NCBI GenBank assembly: GCA_038124025.1 | Contig: JAYPBC010000009.1 | Span: 1-64,000, forward strand | Origin: UBA1275 sp038124025 | GTDB taxonomy: Bacteria; Bacteroidota; Rhodothermia; Balneolales; Balneolaceae | DNA length: 64,000 nucleotides | Reading direction: 5' to 3' | In this document: piece after piece, positions 34,392 through 43,344 of the stretch | Position numbering within the stretch: position 1 is the first letter of the stretch | Layout: every line of letters starts with the position of its first letter | Notes under the pieces: generated by a model | The model's database searches: none | Told to the model about the DNA's origin: nothing | What the model saw: only the letters and a program-made list of their open reading frames with translations | Translations under genes and position numbers: made by a program

Positions 34392-37283
34392 ATGCCCATA
34401 AATAGACCCAAACCGTTATTCAAAGTAGCTTCTGAATTCAATGTATCTACTCAATCCATTGTAGATACCTTAGAAGATAATGGACTTACTGCCTCCAATC
34501 GTCCAAACTTTAAGATTACCCCCGATATGTATATTGTCTTAGAGCAGGTTTATGGGGAAGATAAAGCTAAAAGCGCAGACCATGAACGCGCTAAAGAAGC
34601 TTATGAGTCAAGACGCAGTCAAATGATGAACCAACGAAATGACAGTGTTACGGTTGATCAATTTTTGGAGCCACTCGAAGAAGAAGAGGAAGCGGCAAGC
34701 AAAACCACTACCTCTATTGAAGATGACCTTTTAGGTGGGCTTGAGCCCATGGATGAATCGCCTAGTGCTACTCAAGAGTTGAAACAGGACGATGTAGCTG
34801 CCGAGCTAGAGCAAGACGAAAAAGAACTTACTAATAATACTCAATCTGAAACTACTGCGGTAAATTTAGAGAAAACTGAAGCTGTTGAGTCTAAAGAACA
34901 AGACAAGGTAGAAACAGCAGTTGAAATAGAAGAACGGGAGAAATCAACTGAGCCAGCTGTTGAGGAATCTGAATCAAAAGCTGAGTCAATACACACATCA
35001 ACGTTCACTGATATGGGTGAATCGAGCGGTGAACCTGTGCAAGATTCAACTGAGTTTGATGCAACGCCTATCACAGAAGAGCAAAAAGCTAAGGACGAAG
35101 AGGCTACTCCTCAGCAAAAAACTTCAGGGCAGGCAGAAACTGAAGAAAGTATTATTCGTGGACGTGCTAGTAAACTAAAAGGAACTAAGGTATTAGGTAA
35201 AGCGGCATTCACAAGTGATACAAGTTCTGATGTCCAGCCAAGAAAGAAGAGAAAGCGTAAAAAAGACCGTCCGGCCACATCTACTGAAAATCAAGAAAAA
35301 AAATCTACTAAACCTTCCGTCAACACGAAGAAAAAATCAAAAAAGAAGGTAAAAAAAACCGAAGTTGATGAGATTGATGTAGATCGGATGATGAAAGAAA
35401 CTCTGAAAAAAATACAGGGTGGGTCTACTGTTGGAAATAAACGAGGTAAAAGGAGAAGACAGCGCAAAGAAGAAAGAGAAGAGGAATTACAACAACAGCA
35501 GGAGTTAAATGAGTTAGAGAGTGGCATAATTGAAGTTACTGAATTCATAACAGCTAATGATTTAGCCGAAGAACTTGAGGTTAGTGTCACAGATATTATT
35601 TCTGCTTGCATGAGCATTGGACTCATGATCACTATAAACCAACGCTTAGACGCAGGTACCATTGAATTGGTTTCTGAGGAATTCGGTAAAGAAGTTAAAT
35701 TCGTAGATGCCGAAGAAATGGTTGAAGAGTTTGAAGAGGAGATCGATGATGAAGCTGATCTCAAAAATAGAGCTCCCATTATTACGGTAATGGGACACGT
35801 AGATCATGGTAAGACCTCCTTACTGGATTATATTAGGGAAGCCCAAGTAGCAGAGGGAGAGGCTGGGGGTATTACTCAGCACGTTGGAGCCTATGAGGTT
35901 GTTCACAACGACAAAAAAATAACCTTCTTAGATACTCCAGGTCACGAAGCGTTTACTGCGATGCGTTCTCGTGGTGCGCAGGCAACTGATATTGTAATTC
36001 TTGTTGTTGCTGCTGACGATTCTGTTATGCCTCAAACCATCGAGGCGATTAACCACGCTAAGGCAGCTGGTGTACCTATGGTTATTGCGATCAACAAAAT
36101 GGATAAACCTGGTGCAACTCCCGATAAGATAAAGCAGCAACTTTCCGATCATTCGGTAATCGTTGAAGATTGGGGGGGATCTACTCAGTTTGCTCTAGTG
36201 TCGGCTAAAACTGGAATGGGGATATCAGATTTACTTGAAAAGGTAGTAATAGAAGCAGAATTATTAGAACTGAAAGCCAATCCTGATCGACGTGCAGACG
36301 GAGTAGTATTGGAGTCAAGATTGGATAAAGGTAAAGGAATTGTGGCTAATATCTTGGTACAGAATGGTACTCTTAATGTGGGTGACCCATTTGTTGCTGG
36401 TCCATGTTATGGAAGGGTACGAGCTATGGAGAATGACTTAGGAGTTCGGATATCACAAGCGGGCCCTGCAACACCTGTTCAATTAACAGGTTTTGATGAA
36501 ATGCCACAGGCTGGTGATAAGATTCGTGTTGCTATCGACGAAAAAGCCGCAAAAGAGATTGCCAATCAACGTCAACAAATTCGCCGTGAACAGGCACTTA
36601 GAAAAACCAAACACATGACACTAGATGACTTGTCTAGAAGAATGGCTTTGGGTGAAGTATCTGAGCTAAACATAATCATTAAAGCCGATGTTGACGGTTC
36701 AATAGAAGCCTTGTCAGGTGCCTTACAAAAGTTAGGAACCGATGAGGTATCCGTAAGTATTATTCATACTGGAGCCGGAGCTATTTCTGAATCAGACGTA
36801 TTGCTGGCTTCTGCGTCTGATGCGATAATTATCGGTTTCCAGGTGCGTCCTACCGCACAGGCCAGAAAGCTAGCTGAGAATGAGGAAATAGATGTACGGC
36901 TATTTAGCGTGATCTATGATGCGGTAGATGAGGTACGTGACGCTCTTGAGGGATTGCTGTCACCAGAGATAAAAGAACAAATTATGGGTTCTGTAGAGGT
37001 TCGAGAAATCTTCAAAGTTTCAAAAGTTGGAACCATAGCAGGTTGTTATGTTACTGATGGCAAGATTGACCGTAACAATCCATTACGTATCATTCGAGAT
37101 GGTGTAGTAATCTATGATGGTGAAATTGGTGCTTTAAAGCGTTTCAAGGATGACGTTAAAGAAGTTAGTTCTGGCTACGAATGTGGAATTAGTATTCGTA
37201 ACTACAATGATTTAAAGGTTGGTGATTCTTTTGAAAGTTATAAGATGACCGAAGAGAAGAGAACCTTGGACGAATCTATTTAA
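34392..37283 (+). CDS. infB: Translation initiation factor IF-2
   Basis: A 963-residue IF-2. An N-terminal IF2_N-like domain (PINRPKPLFKVASEFNVST, 2-20) is followed by a long acidic, Glu-rich low-complexity region (about 60-260) and a Lys/Arg-rich region (about 275-370). A second IF2_N-type helix bundle (about 385-430) leads to the GTPase domain, with G1 GHVDHGKT near residues 466-473, G3 DTPGH near 515, G4 NKMD near 569 and G5 SAK near 606. Domains II-IV follow to the end. IF-2 brings fMet-tRNA to the 30S subunit. rbfA starts 1 bp after the stop. Confidence 0.97.
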   Translation: MPINRPKPLFKVASEFNVSTQSIVDTLEDNGLTASNRPNFKITPDMYIVLEQVYGEDKAKSADHERAKEAYESRRSQMMNQRNDSVTVDQFLEPLEEEEEAASKTTTSIEDDLLGGLEPMDESPSATQELKQDDVAAELEQDEKELTNNTQSETTAVNLEKTEAVESKEQDKVETAVEIEEREKSTEPAVEESESKAESIHTSTFTDMGESSGEPVQDSTEFDATPITEEQKAKDEEATPQQKTSGQAETEESIIRGRASKLKGTKVLGKAAFTSDTSSDVQPRKKRKRKKDRPATSTENQEKKSTKPSVNTKKKSKKKVKKTEVDEIDVDRMMKETLKKIQGGSTVGNKRGKRRRQRKEEREEELQQQQELNELESGIIEVTEFITANDLAEELEVSVTDIISACMSIGLMITINQRLDAGTIELVSEEFGKEVKFVDAEEMVEEFEEEIDDEADLKNRAPIITVMGHVDHGKTSLLDYIREAQVAEGEAGGITQHVGAYEVVHNDKKITFLDTPGHEAFTAMRSRGAQATDIVILVVAADDSVMPQTIEAINHAKAAGVPMVIAINKMDKPGATPDKIKQQLSDHSVIVEDWGGSTQFALVSAKTGMGISDLLEKVVIEAELLELKANPDRRADGVVLESRLDKGKGIVANILVQNGTLNVGDPFVAGPCYGRVRAMENDLGVRISQAGPATPVQLTGFDEMPQAGDKIRVAIDEKAAKEIANQRQQIRREQALRKTKHMTLDDLSRRMALGEVSELNIIIKADVDGSIEALSGALQKLGTDEVSVSIIHTGAGAISESDVLLASASDAIIIGFQVRPTAQARKLAENEEIDVRLFSVIYDAVDEVRDALEGLLSPEIKEQIMGSVEVREIFKVSKVGTIAGCYVTDGKIDRNNPLRIIRDGVVIYDGEIGALKRFKDDVKEVSSGYECGISIRNYNDLKVGDSFESYKMTEEKRTLDESI

Positions 37284-37284
37284 T

Positions 37285-37629
37285 ATGAGTATTCGTTTAA
37301 AAAGGCTTAACGAATTATTTCGTCGCGATTTGGGCGAGATAATTCAACGCAGTTTTCAACCTGACGGAAGTTTTGTAACCATTACAAAGGTGAAGTTAAG
37401 TCCTGACTTATCGATCGCCAAGGTATATCTTAGTGTGTTCTCGCCAAACCGAGATCCAAAGACTATATATACTTATTTGGATGATCAACAAAAGCAGATT
37501 AAACATGCTTTAGCTACTCGGATACGAAATCAAGTACGAAAGATACCTGAACTTCATTTTTATGAGGATGATACAAGCGAATACGTTGATTCTATCGAAC
37601 AATTATTTAAAAAAATAGACAAGAAGTAG
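37285..37629 (+). CDS. rbfA: Ribosome-binding factor A
   Basis: 114 residues, full length for RbfA, a small KH-fold protein that binds the 30S subunit late in maturation of the 5' end of 16S rRNA. Visible are the N-terminal helix RLKRLNELFRRDLGEII, TITKVKLSPDLSIAKVYLSV in two parts, and the C-terminal RKIPELHFYEDDTSEYVDSI motif (near 92-111), characteristic of the family. The ATG lies 1 bp after the infB stop, so translation is coupled. truB follows after 20 bp. Confidence 0.95.
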   Translation: MSIRLKRLNELFRRDLGEIIQRSFQPDGSFVTITKVKLSPDLSIAKVYLSVFSPNRDPKTIYTYLDDQQKQIKHALATRIRNQVRKIPELHFYEDDTSEYVDSIEQLFKKIDKK

Positions 37630-37649
37630 TTGGGGATTAAGTCAATAAT

Positions 37650-38372
37650 ATGCAATGGACTAATTTTCCAATTTTTAGCTCATCTAATTTTCCAATAGAA
37701 TTTGAAGCCAAAGAAGCACCTGCTGGTATACTGTTAGTTAATAAACCATTGGGTTGGACAAGTTTTGACGTGGTAAAATATGTACGAACGAGAATTCAAA
37801 GAAAGAAAGTTGGACACGCAGGGACATTGGATCCAATGGCGGATGGTTTGTTGGTATTATGTTTCGGAAAAGCGACAAAAAGTATTGATCAAATTCAATC
37901 ACAAACCAAAGAGTATATAGCCAAAATAAAATTTGGCGGCAGTACCCCTAGCTATGATGCCGAAACTCCAGTGGATCAGCATGCACGTTATCATCATATA
38001 ACCAAAGAAGATATTGACCAGAAATTGTCTTCTGAGTTCACTGGTGAAATACAACAAATTCCCCCAATGTATTCAGCTCTAAAAAGAAATGGGAAAAAAC
38101 TCTATGAGTTGGCACGTGAAGGTAAGACGGTTAAATTAGATCCTCGACCGGTTCATATTTATTCAACCAATATTAACTCCTTTGTAGGTGATACCTTAGA
38201 TCTCAGCATTAGCTGCTCTAAGGGTACCTATATTCGTAGTATAGCCCATGATCTTGGTACTGCTCTCAATTCCCGGGCTCATCTTAGTGGATTAACTAGA
38301 TGTAAAATTGGTAATTTTGAGGCCAATAAAGCTATAGATATTCGTGTATTTGACTCCTTAGTTAGGCAATAA
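37650..38372 (+). CDS. truB: tRNA pseudouridine(55) synthase
   Basis: A 240-residue TruB, which makes pseudouridine at position 55 in the T-loop of tRNAs. The catalytic Asp lies in GHAGTLDPMADGLLVLCFG, at residue about 59. KPLGWTSFDVV near 33-43 and PPMYSALKRNGKKLYELAREG near 133-153 (given in parts) are standard. The C-terminal PUA extension of the E. coli enzyme is missing, a common short form. The first 25 residues before KEAPAGILLVNKP are longer than usual and include Ser/Phe-rich sequence. ribF begins 18 bp downstream. Confidence 0.94.
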   Translation: MQWTNFPIFSSSNFPIEFEAKEAPAGILLVNKPLGWTSFDVVKYVRTRIQRKKVGHAGTLDPMADGLLVLCFGKATKSIDQIQSQTKEYIAKIKFGGSTPSYDAETPVDQHARYHHITKEDIDQKLSSEFTGEIQQIPPMYSALKRNGKKLYELAREGKTVKLDPRPVHIYSTNINSFVGDTLDLSISCSKGTYIRSIAHDLGTALNSRAHLSGLTRCKIGNFEANKAIDIRVFDSLVRQ

Positions 38373-38390
38373 TCTCTTAATTTTGCACTT

Positions 38391-39332
38391 ATGACAGAGA
38401 TTCACTACATCGATGACATTCCTTTTCAAAAAGAATCGGTGTTGACCGTAGGTACATTTGACGGTATACATCAAGGGCATATGGCACTGATGAACCGACT
38501 TGTTCAAAAAGCAAATAAGCATAATTGCCGAAGTGTAGTAGTGAGTTTTGATCCACATCCTAGAAGTATTATCAATGCAGGAGAGAATGGAATTCGATTG
38601 TTAACCACCTTAGAAGAGCGCTCAAAACGGTTGAGTGAATTTGGAGTAGATGTTCTATGTGTGATCCCTTTTACTCGTGATTTTTCACTTCAAAATTCCA
38701 AAGAGTTTGTAAAAAATATCCTATATAGTAGAATTGGTTTATCTTATTTCATTATTGGATACGACCACCATTTTGGTAAAAATAGAGATGGAAATGCTCA
38801 AACTTTACAACAAATGTCATCTGACTTAGATTTTGAGGTTGAGATAGTTGAAAAGAAAGAAATGGGTGATCTAACCATTAGCAGCACTAAAATACGCCAG
38901 TCTTTAGAGTTAGATGGAAATGTGGGTCGGGCAGAGGAATTGCTTGGAAGACCATATAGCTTTGAGGGGGTAGTGGTTCATGGAGATGAGCGTGGAAGAA
39001 CCATTGGATTTCCAACGGCTAATATTCAATTAAATCATAGAGATAAACTCATCCCAAAAGAGGGTACTTATGTTATTGAGGCTAAATTAAATGGTATTAC
39101 CTACCGAGGGATGATGAATATTGGAAATAGACCCACATTTGATGGTCAAAATCAACGTATAGAGGTTCATTTATTTTCGTTTAATCAACAAATTTATGGG
39201 CAAAATATGAGGATATTTTTGATAGAAAGGATTAGAGATGAAAAAAAATTCAAAAGCTCAAATGAGCTAATTAAGCAGTTAAAATTAGATAGAAAAAAAA
39301 GTATTGAAATATTGCACAGGCGTGGCATTTAA
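38391..39332 (+). CDS. ribF: Bifunctional riboflavin kinase / FAD synthetase
   Basis: A 313-residue RibF, which phosphorylates riboflavin to FMN and adenylates FMN to FAD. The N-terminal FAD synthetase domain shows the nucleotidyltransferase motif VGTFDGIHQGHMAL (near 20-33) and the ISSTKIRQSLELDGNV stretch (near 164-179). The C-terminal flavokinase domain shows VVHGDERGRTIGFPTANI (near 195-212) and the PTFDGQNQRIEVHLF segment. Its place between truB and rpsO is common in bacteria. No FMN riboswitch is present before it. Confidence 0.95.
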   Translation: MTEIHYIDDIPFQKESVLTVGTFDGIHQGHMALMNRLVQKANKHNCRSVVVSFDPHPRSIINAGENGIRLLTTLEERSKRLSEFGVDVLCVIPFTRDFSLQNSKEFVKNILYSRIGLSYFIIGYDHHFGKNRDGNAQTLQQMSSDLDFEVEIVEKKEMGDLTISSTKIRQSLELDGNVGRAEELLGRPYSFEGVVVHGDERGRTIGFPTANIQLNHRDKLIPKEGTYVIEAKLNGITYRGMMNIGNRPTFDGQNQRIEVHLFSFNQQIYGQNMRIFLIERIRDEKKFKSSNELIKQLKLDRKKSIEILHRRGI

Positions 39333-39421
39333 TTTATTAGTAGCCGATTAGCTTTATTGTTCAATTACATAAAAAAGCGTATATTTCAAGAATAATATAG
39401 AATTGATAACAGTCCAATTAC

Positions 39422-39691
39422 ATGAGCATAACCGCAGAAGAAAAAAAAGAACTTTTCACCAATTTTGGTGGCGATAGTACAAATACGGGTTCAACAGAAG
39501 GTCAGATAGCCTTATTTACCCACCGAATCAATCATCTTACAGAACACTTAAAGACGAATAAAAAAGATCATTCATCTCGAAGAGGTCTACTTAAGTTAGT
39601 AGGTAAACGACGTCGTTTACTCAATTATTTAATGAAGAACGATATCGAAAAGTACAGAGTCCTGATCAAAGAACTCGGTATTCGTAAATAA
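39422..39691 (+). CDS. rpsO: 30S ribosomal protein S15
   Basis: 89 residues, exactly the usual S15 length. Visible are FGGDSTNTGSTEGQIALFTHRI (in parts, residues 11-32), HLKTNKKDHSSRRGLLKLVGKRRRLLNYL (in parts) and the C-terminal YRVLIKELGIRK. S15 binds the central domain of 16S rRNA. It follows ribF by 89 bp and is followed by its own terminator, then pnp, the normal rpsO-pnp order. In E. coli S15 represses its own translation through a leader structure; no such structure is evident to me here. Confidence 0.97.
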   Translation: MSITAEEKKELFTNFGGDSTNTGSTEGQIALFTHRINHLTEHLKTNKKDHSSRRGLLKLVGKRRRLLNYLMKNDIEKYRVLIKELGIRK

Positions 39692-39695
39692 ATCG

Positions 39696-39721
39696 AAAGG
39701 CTCCATTCTGGAGCTTTTTTT
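39696..39721 (+). terminator. Rho-independent terminator between rpsO and pnp
   Basis: GCTCC (39700-39704) pairs with GGAGC (39710-39714) around loop ATTCT, extended by A/T pairs at the base, and a run of seven T follows. It should reduce readthrough from rpsO into pnp. Confidence 0.85.
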
Positions 39722-39783
39722 ATAAATATTTTCTCTCACTTAACAAGTAATTAAGTGGGATAAAGCAACAAAAGAGACAAATA

Positions 39784-41892
39784 ATGAAAGAAGATTTTAG
39801 AAGTATTGAATTTGCCCCTGGCAAAACCTTGTCAATTGAGACAGGTAGAATAGCAAAACAAGCCGATGGTTCCGTTGTGGTGCGCATGGGTGATACAATG
39901 GTACTATGTACCGCAGTAAGTGCAAGAGAACCTAAACCAGGTCAGAATTTTTTCCCACTAACCGTTGATCATAAAGAGAGTTTTTCTGCGGCCGGTCGTT
40001 TTCCTGGCGGCTTTATGAAGAGAGAAGGACGATCTAATGAAAAAGAGATTTTATCAAGTAGATTAATCGATCGTGTATTACGTCCATTATTTCCTAAAGG
40101 ATATTACAATGACACGCAGATAATTAGTTCTGTAATTTCTTCAGATGATGAGAATGATGGGGACGTTTTAGGTGCCGTTGGAGCAAGCTTAGCACTTCAT
40201 TTGTCCGATGTTCCATTTGACGGACCCATGGGAGAAGTTAGAGTGGGAAGAGTAGATGGAGAGTACATCATCAATCCAACAGTAAGTGAACTTCAAGACT
40301 CTGATATAGATATGGTTGTCGGAGGTACACGTGACTCTGTTTTGATGATTGAAGGTGAAATGGATGAGATTACTGAAACAGAAATGCTAGAAGCCATTAA
40401 AGCTGCTCACGCTTCCATTGCCAAATTATGCGACTTTCAAGATGAATTACGCAATGAACTAGGAAAAGAGAAACGCGAATTCATTCCTGCCAAAGCAGAT
40501 GAAACAATCGAAGACGAGGTGAAAGTCTTAGCCGAGGATAAAATTAAGGAAGTTATTGGCATCGGCCTCGGTAAAGAGGAGTACAACTCCAAAATCAAAG
40601 AAATCAAAGATGAGGCAATAGCCACGCTAGTAGAGCAGGAGAAAGAAGACGAATTTATCTCCGAGGCGAAAGCAATCTTAGGTCAGATTGAAAAAAATGA
40701 ACTAAGAAATATGATTCTTACCCAAAAACGACGTATCGATGGTCGTACGCCGGTTGATATCAGAGATATCTGGACACAAGTAGGATATATCCCTCGAACC
40801 CATGGATCCTCCATATTCACTCGTGGTGAGACTCAAGCTCTTGTTTCAGTAACTTTGGGCACAAAAAGAGACGAACAAAATGTCGATACGCTTTTTGATC
40901 AGGAACCAAAAAAGTTCATGCTACACTACAATTTTCCACCCTATTCTGTGGGTGAAGCAGGTTTTATGCGAGGACCGGGTAGACGTGAAATCGGACATGG
41001 ACATCTTGCTGAACGTGCTCTACGTAAAATGATGCCAAGTTTTGATGAATTCAGCTATGTTGTTCGAGTCATTTCGGATATAACCGAATCTAATGGCTCA
41101 TCATCAATGGCATCGGTCTGCGGCGGTTCATTAGCATTGATGGACGCCGGAGTTCCTTTGAAAAAACCAGTTGCTGGTATTGCCATGGGAATGATAGTAG
41201 GAGAGGAGAATACGGTTGTATTATCTGACATACGTGGGGAAGAAGATTTTATGGGAGACATGGACTTCAAAACCGCTGGTTCTGTGGATGGTATTACAGC
41301 CTGTCAAATGGACATGAAGGTGCAAGGTATAAGTTTCGAGATTATAGAAGAAGCCTTGGAACAAGCAAGAGTTGGTCGGTTACATATTCTTGAACGAATG
41401 GCAGAAAGTATCTCAGTGGCTAGGCCAGAGCTATCTCAATATGCACCTCAATTCCTTAAAATGGAAATTGATGGAAGTGATATAGGTGCAGTTATTGGCC
41501 CTGGAGGTAAAGTAATTCAAACCCTTCAAAAAGAGACTGGCACTGAAATTATCATTGAAGAAAATGACAAAGGAAAAGGTGTTATTACTATCTCTGCAAA
41601 TGATCTTGCAAAAGCGGAAGATGCGAAAAACCGCATAAAAATGATTGTAGGTCATTTAGAAGAAGGTGCTACCTACAAAGGCATTGTCAAATCTATCAAA
41701 GACTTTGGTGCTTTCATTGAAGTAGCCCCTGGCAAAGATGGATTACTACATATTTCTGAAATCGACCATAAACGTGTGGAAAAGGTTTCTGATTACCTTG
41801 CACTAGGCGATGAAATTGAAGTAGTTCTGCTTAAGGTTGAACATGGCGGAAAATTACGCCTGTCTCGAAAGGCACTCATACCTCGTGACTAA
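39784..41892 (+). CDS. pnp: Polyribonucleotide nucleotidyltransferase (PNPase)
   Basis: A 702-residue PNPase, normal length. Two RNase PH domains (about 1-230 and 310-550) flank a helical linker, then a KH domain (about 555-615, GAVIGPGGKVIQTLQ) and a C-terminal S1 domain (about 620-700, YKGIVKSIKDFGAFIEVAPG in parts). The active-site region with FFPLTVDHKESFSAAGRFPGG-type sequence near 60-80 and GSVDGITACQMDMKV near 499 is present. It degrades RNA 3' to 5' by phosphorolysis. It lies between two terminators, so it probably has its own promoter or relies on partial readthrough from rpsO. Confidence 0.97.
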   Translation: MKEDFRSIEFAPGKTLSIETGRIAKQADGSVVVRMGDTMVLCTAVSAREPKPGQNFFPLTVDHKESFSAAGRFPGGFMKREGRSNEKEILSSRLIDRVLRPLFPKGYYNDTQIISSVISSDDENDGDVLGAVGASLALHLSDVPFDGPMGEVRVGRVDGEYIINPTVSELQDSDIDMVVGGTRDSVLMIEGEMDEITETEMLEAIKAAHASIAKLCDFQDELRNELGKEKREFIPAKADETIEDEVKVLAEDKIKEVIGIGLGKEEYNSKIKEIKDEAIATLVEQEKEDEFISEAKAILGQIEKNELRNMILTQKRRIDGRTPVDIRDIWTQVGYIPRTHGSSIFTRGETQALVSVTLGTKRDEQNVDTLFDQEPKKFMLHYNFPPYSVGEAGFMRGPGRREIGHGHLAERALRKMMPSFDEFSYVVRVISDITESNGSSSMASVCGGSLALMDAGVPLKKPVAGIAMGMIVGEENTVVLSDIRGEEDFMGDMDFKTAGSVDGITACQMDMKVQGISFEIIEEALEQARVGRLHILERMAESISVARPELSQYAPQFLKMEIDGSDIGAVIGPGGKVIQTLQKETGTEIIIEENDKGKGVITISANDLAKAEDAKNRIKMIVGHLEEGATYKGIVKSIKDFGAFIEVAPGKDGLLHISEIDHKRVEKVSDYLALGDEIEVVLLKVEHGGKLRLSRKALIPRD

Positions 41893-41915
41893 TTACAAGG
41901 TAATATAGTTAAAAG

Positions 41916-41947
41916 AAAGGCATTCCATTTATAGGAGTGCCTTTTTT
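41916..41947 (+). terminator. Rho-independent terminator after pnp
   Basis: AAAGGCATTCC pairs with GGAGTGCCTTT (one G-U pair) around a 7-nt loop, ending in six T. It closes the rimP-pnp block. Confidence 0.9.
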
Positions 41948-42095
41948 GGTTGATAGAAATAGCCATACAATTAAGTTAGATATAACGAAATAACTGTATC
42001 CTATGAATACATGAAATCCAGGGAATGATAGTAATACTTAATTAGTAATTAATCATAGAATCCAAATTTCATAAGAGTTAATACATTATACATAA

Positions 42096-43331
42096 ATGGA
42101 AGATCATATAAAGAAAACTGTTTTGTCGAACGGCTTAACCATTGTTACCGAGCATATCCCCAGTGTAAAAAGTGTAACAGCAGGGATTTGGGTCAAATCT
42201 GGTGCTCGGCATGAAACTAAACAACAAGCTGGGGTTACCCATTTTTTAGAGCATATGCTTTTTAAAGGTACTAAAAATCGTACGGCTTTTGAGATTGCTC
42301 AATCCATGGAGTCGGTCGGCGGTTACCTTAATGCATTTACCTCTACCGAGTATACATGCTATTATGCTCGCTGCTTAGATTCCGAATTACATACGGCCTT
42401 GGATGTATTATCTGATATGGTAATGAATCCAGTTTTTCCTAAGGATGAAATTGAAAAGGAAAAAAAAGTGGTAATCGAAGAGATGAAAATGTACCGTGAT
42501 TCGCCCGATGATTATTTATTTGAAGAGTTTACTAGTCATCTATTTAAAGACCATCCACTCGGTAGACCAATTTTAGGCTATGAGGAAAGCGTTTCAGCAT
42601 TTACAGATGACGATTTATTCCAATATATGAGAGACCGATATGCCCCAAAAAACTTAATTATCGCTGTGGCGGGCAAAGTGGATCACGATACGGTCTTACG
42701 CTACTGTCAATCGGTATTAGTAACAGAAGACCGAAAACTGGTAGAACCCACAAACGAAGAGCTAAGTCCACTTGATACAACACCATTGTCATTGACTAAG
42801 AGTATCGAACAGACGCACTATATTTGGGGCCGAAGAGGTTTACATTTTGACGATGATCAAAAGTATGTACTACTGCTCACAAACACACTTTTAGGGGGAG
42901 GAATGAGTTCCCGCCTGCATCAAAATATTCGCGAAAAATATGGCTACTGTTATTCGGTTCAAACCTTTAATCAGAGCTTTTTAGAAACCGGAATTTGGGG
43001 GGTGTATGCGGGCACAGATACCGAGTATGTGGAACACGTACATGAATTAGTGGTTGAACAACTTAATCTTCTTGCACATCAGAAATTAGCCAATAAAGAA
43101 CTAGCTGAAGCCAAAGCACAGTTGAAAGGTAAACTTCTGTTGAGTCAAGAAAATACGTCGAATCGGATGATGCGATTAGCTAAAAGTGAGATTTATTACA
43201 AGCGCCATGTAGACCTAGACGAACTGGTAGAACATATTGATAGCGTATCGGTAGAAGATATAATATCTTTTGCAAAGGACTTTATGAACGAAAGTGAATT
43301 TGTTGAAGCTAAATTAACCCCAAAAGAGTAG
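42096..43331 (+). CDS. M16 family zinc peptidase (processing peptidase-like)
   Basis: A 411-residue one-domain-pair M16B peptidase. The inverted zinc motif is intact: H49-F-L-E52-H53 in THFLEHMLFKG, with the third ligand Glu in VIEEMKMYRD near residue 129. The second half (about 215-400) is the non-catalytic domain with the R/Y pair region in SSRLHQNIREKYGYCYSV. Homologues next to pnp in many bacteria (YmxG/PqqL-like) have unclear substrates and are thought to degrade or process peptides. Start ATG at 42096; a 200-bp spacer with the pnp terminator precedes it. asnS follows after 13 bp. Confidence 0.93.
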   Translation: MEDHIKKTVLSNGLTIVTEHIPSVKSVTAGIWVKSGARHETKQQAGVTHFLEHMLFKGTKNRTAFEIAQSMESVGGYLNAFTSTEYTCYYARCLDSELHTALDVLSDMVMNPVFPKDEIEKEKKVVIEEMKMYRDSPDDYLFEEFTSHLFKDHPLGRPILGYEESVSAFTDDDLFQYMRDRYAPKNLIIAVAGKVDHDTVLRYCQSVLVTEDRKLVEPTNEELSPLDTTPLSLTKSIEQTHYIWGRRGLHFDDDQKYVLLLTNTLLGGGMSSRLHQNIREKYGYCYSVQTFNQSFLETGIWGVYAGTDTEYVEHVHELVVEQLNLLAHQKLANKELAEAKAQLKGKLLLSQENTSNRMMRLAKSEIYYKRHVDLDELVEHIDSVSVEDIISFAKDFMNESEFVEAKLTPKE

Positions 43332-43344
43332 TAATTGTATTAGA

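Noticed and set aside
35291..35779. 162-codon Ser-rich frame on the minus strand inside infB
   Set aside because: Mirror of the acidic and basic low-complexity region of IF-2.
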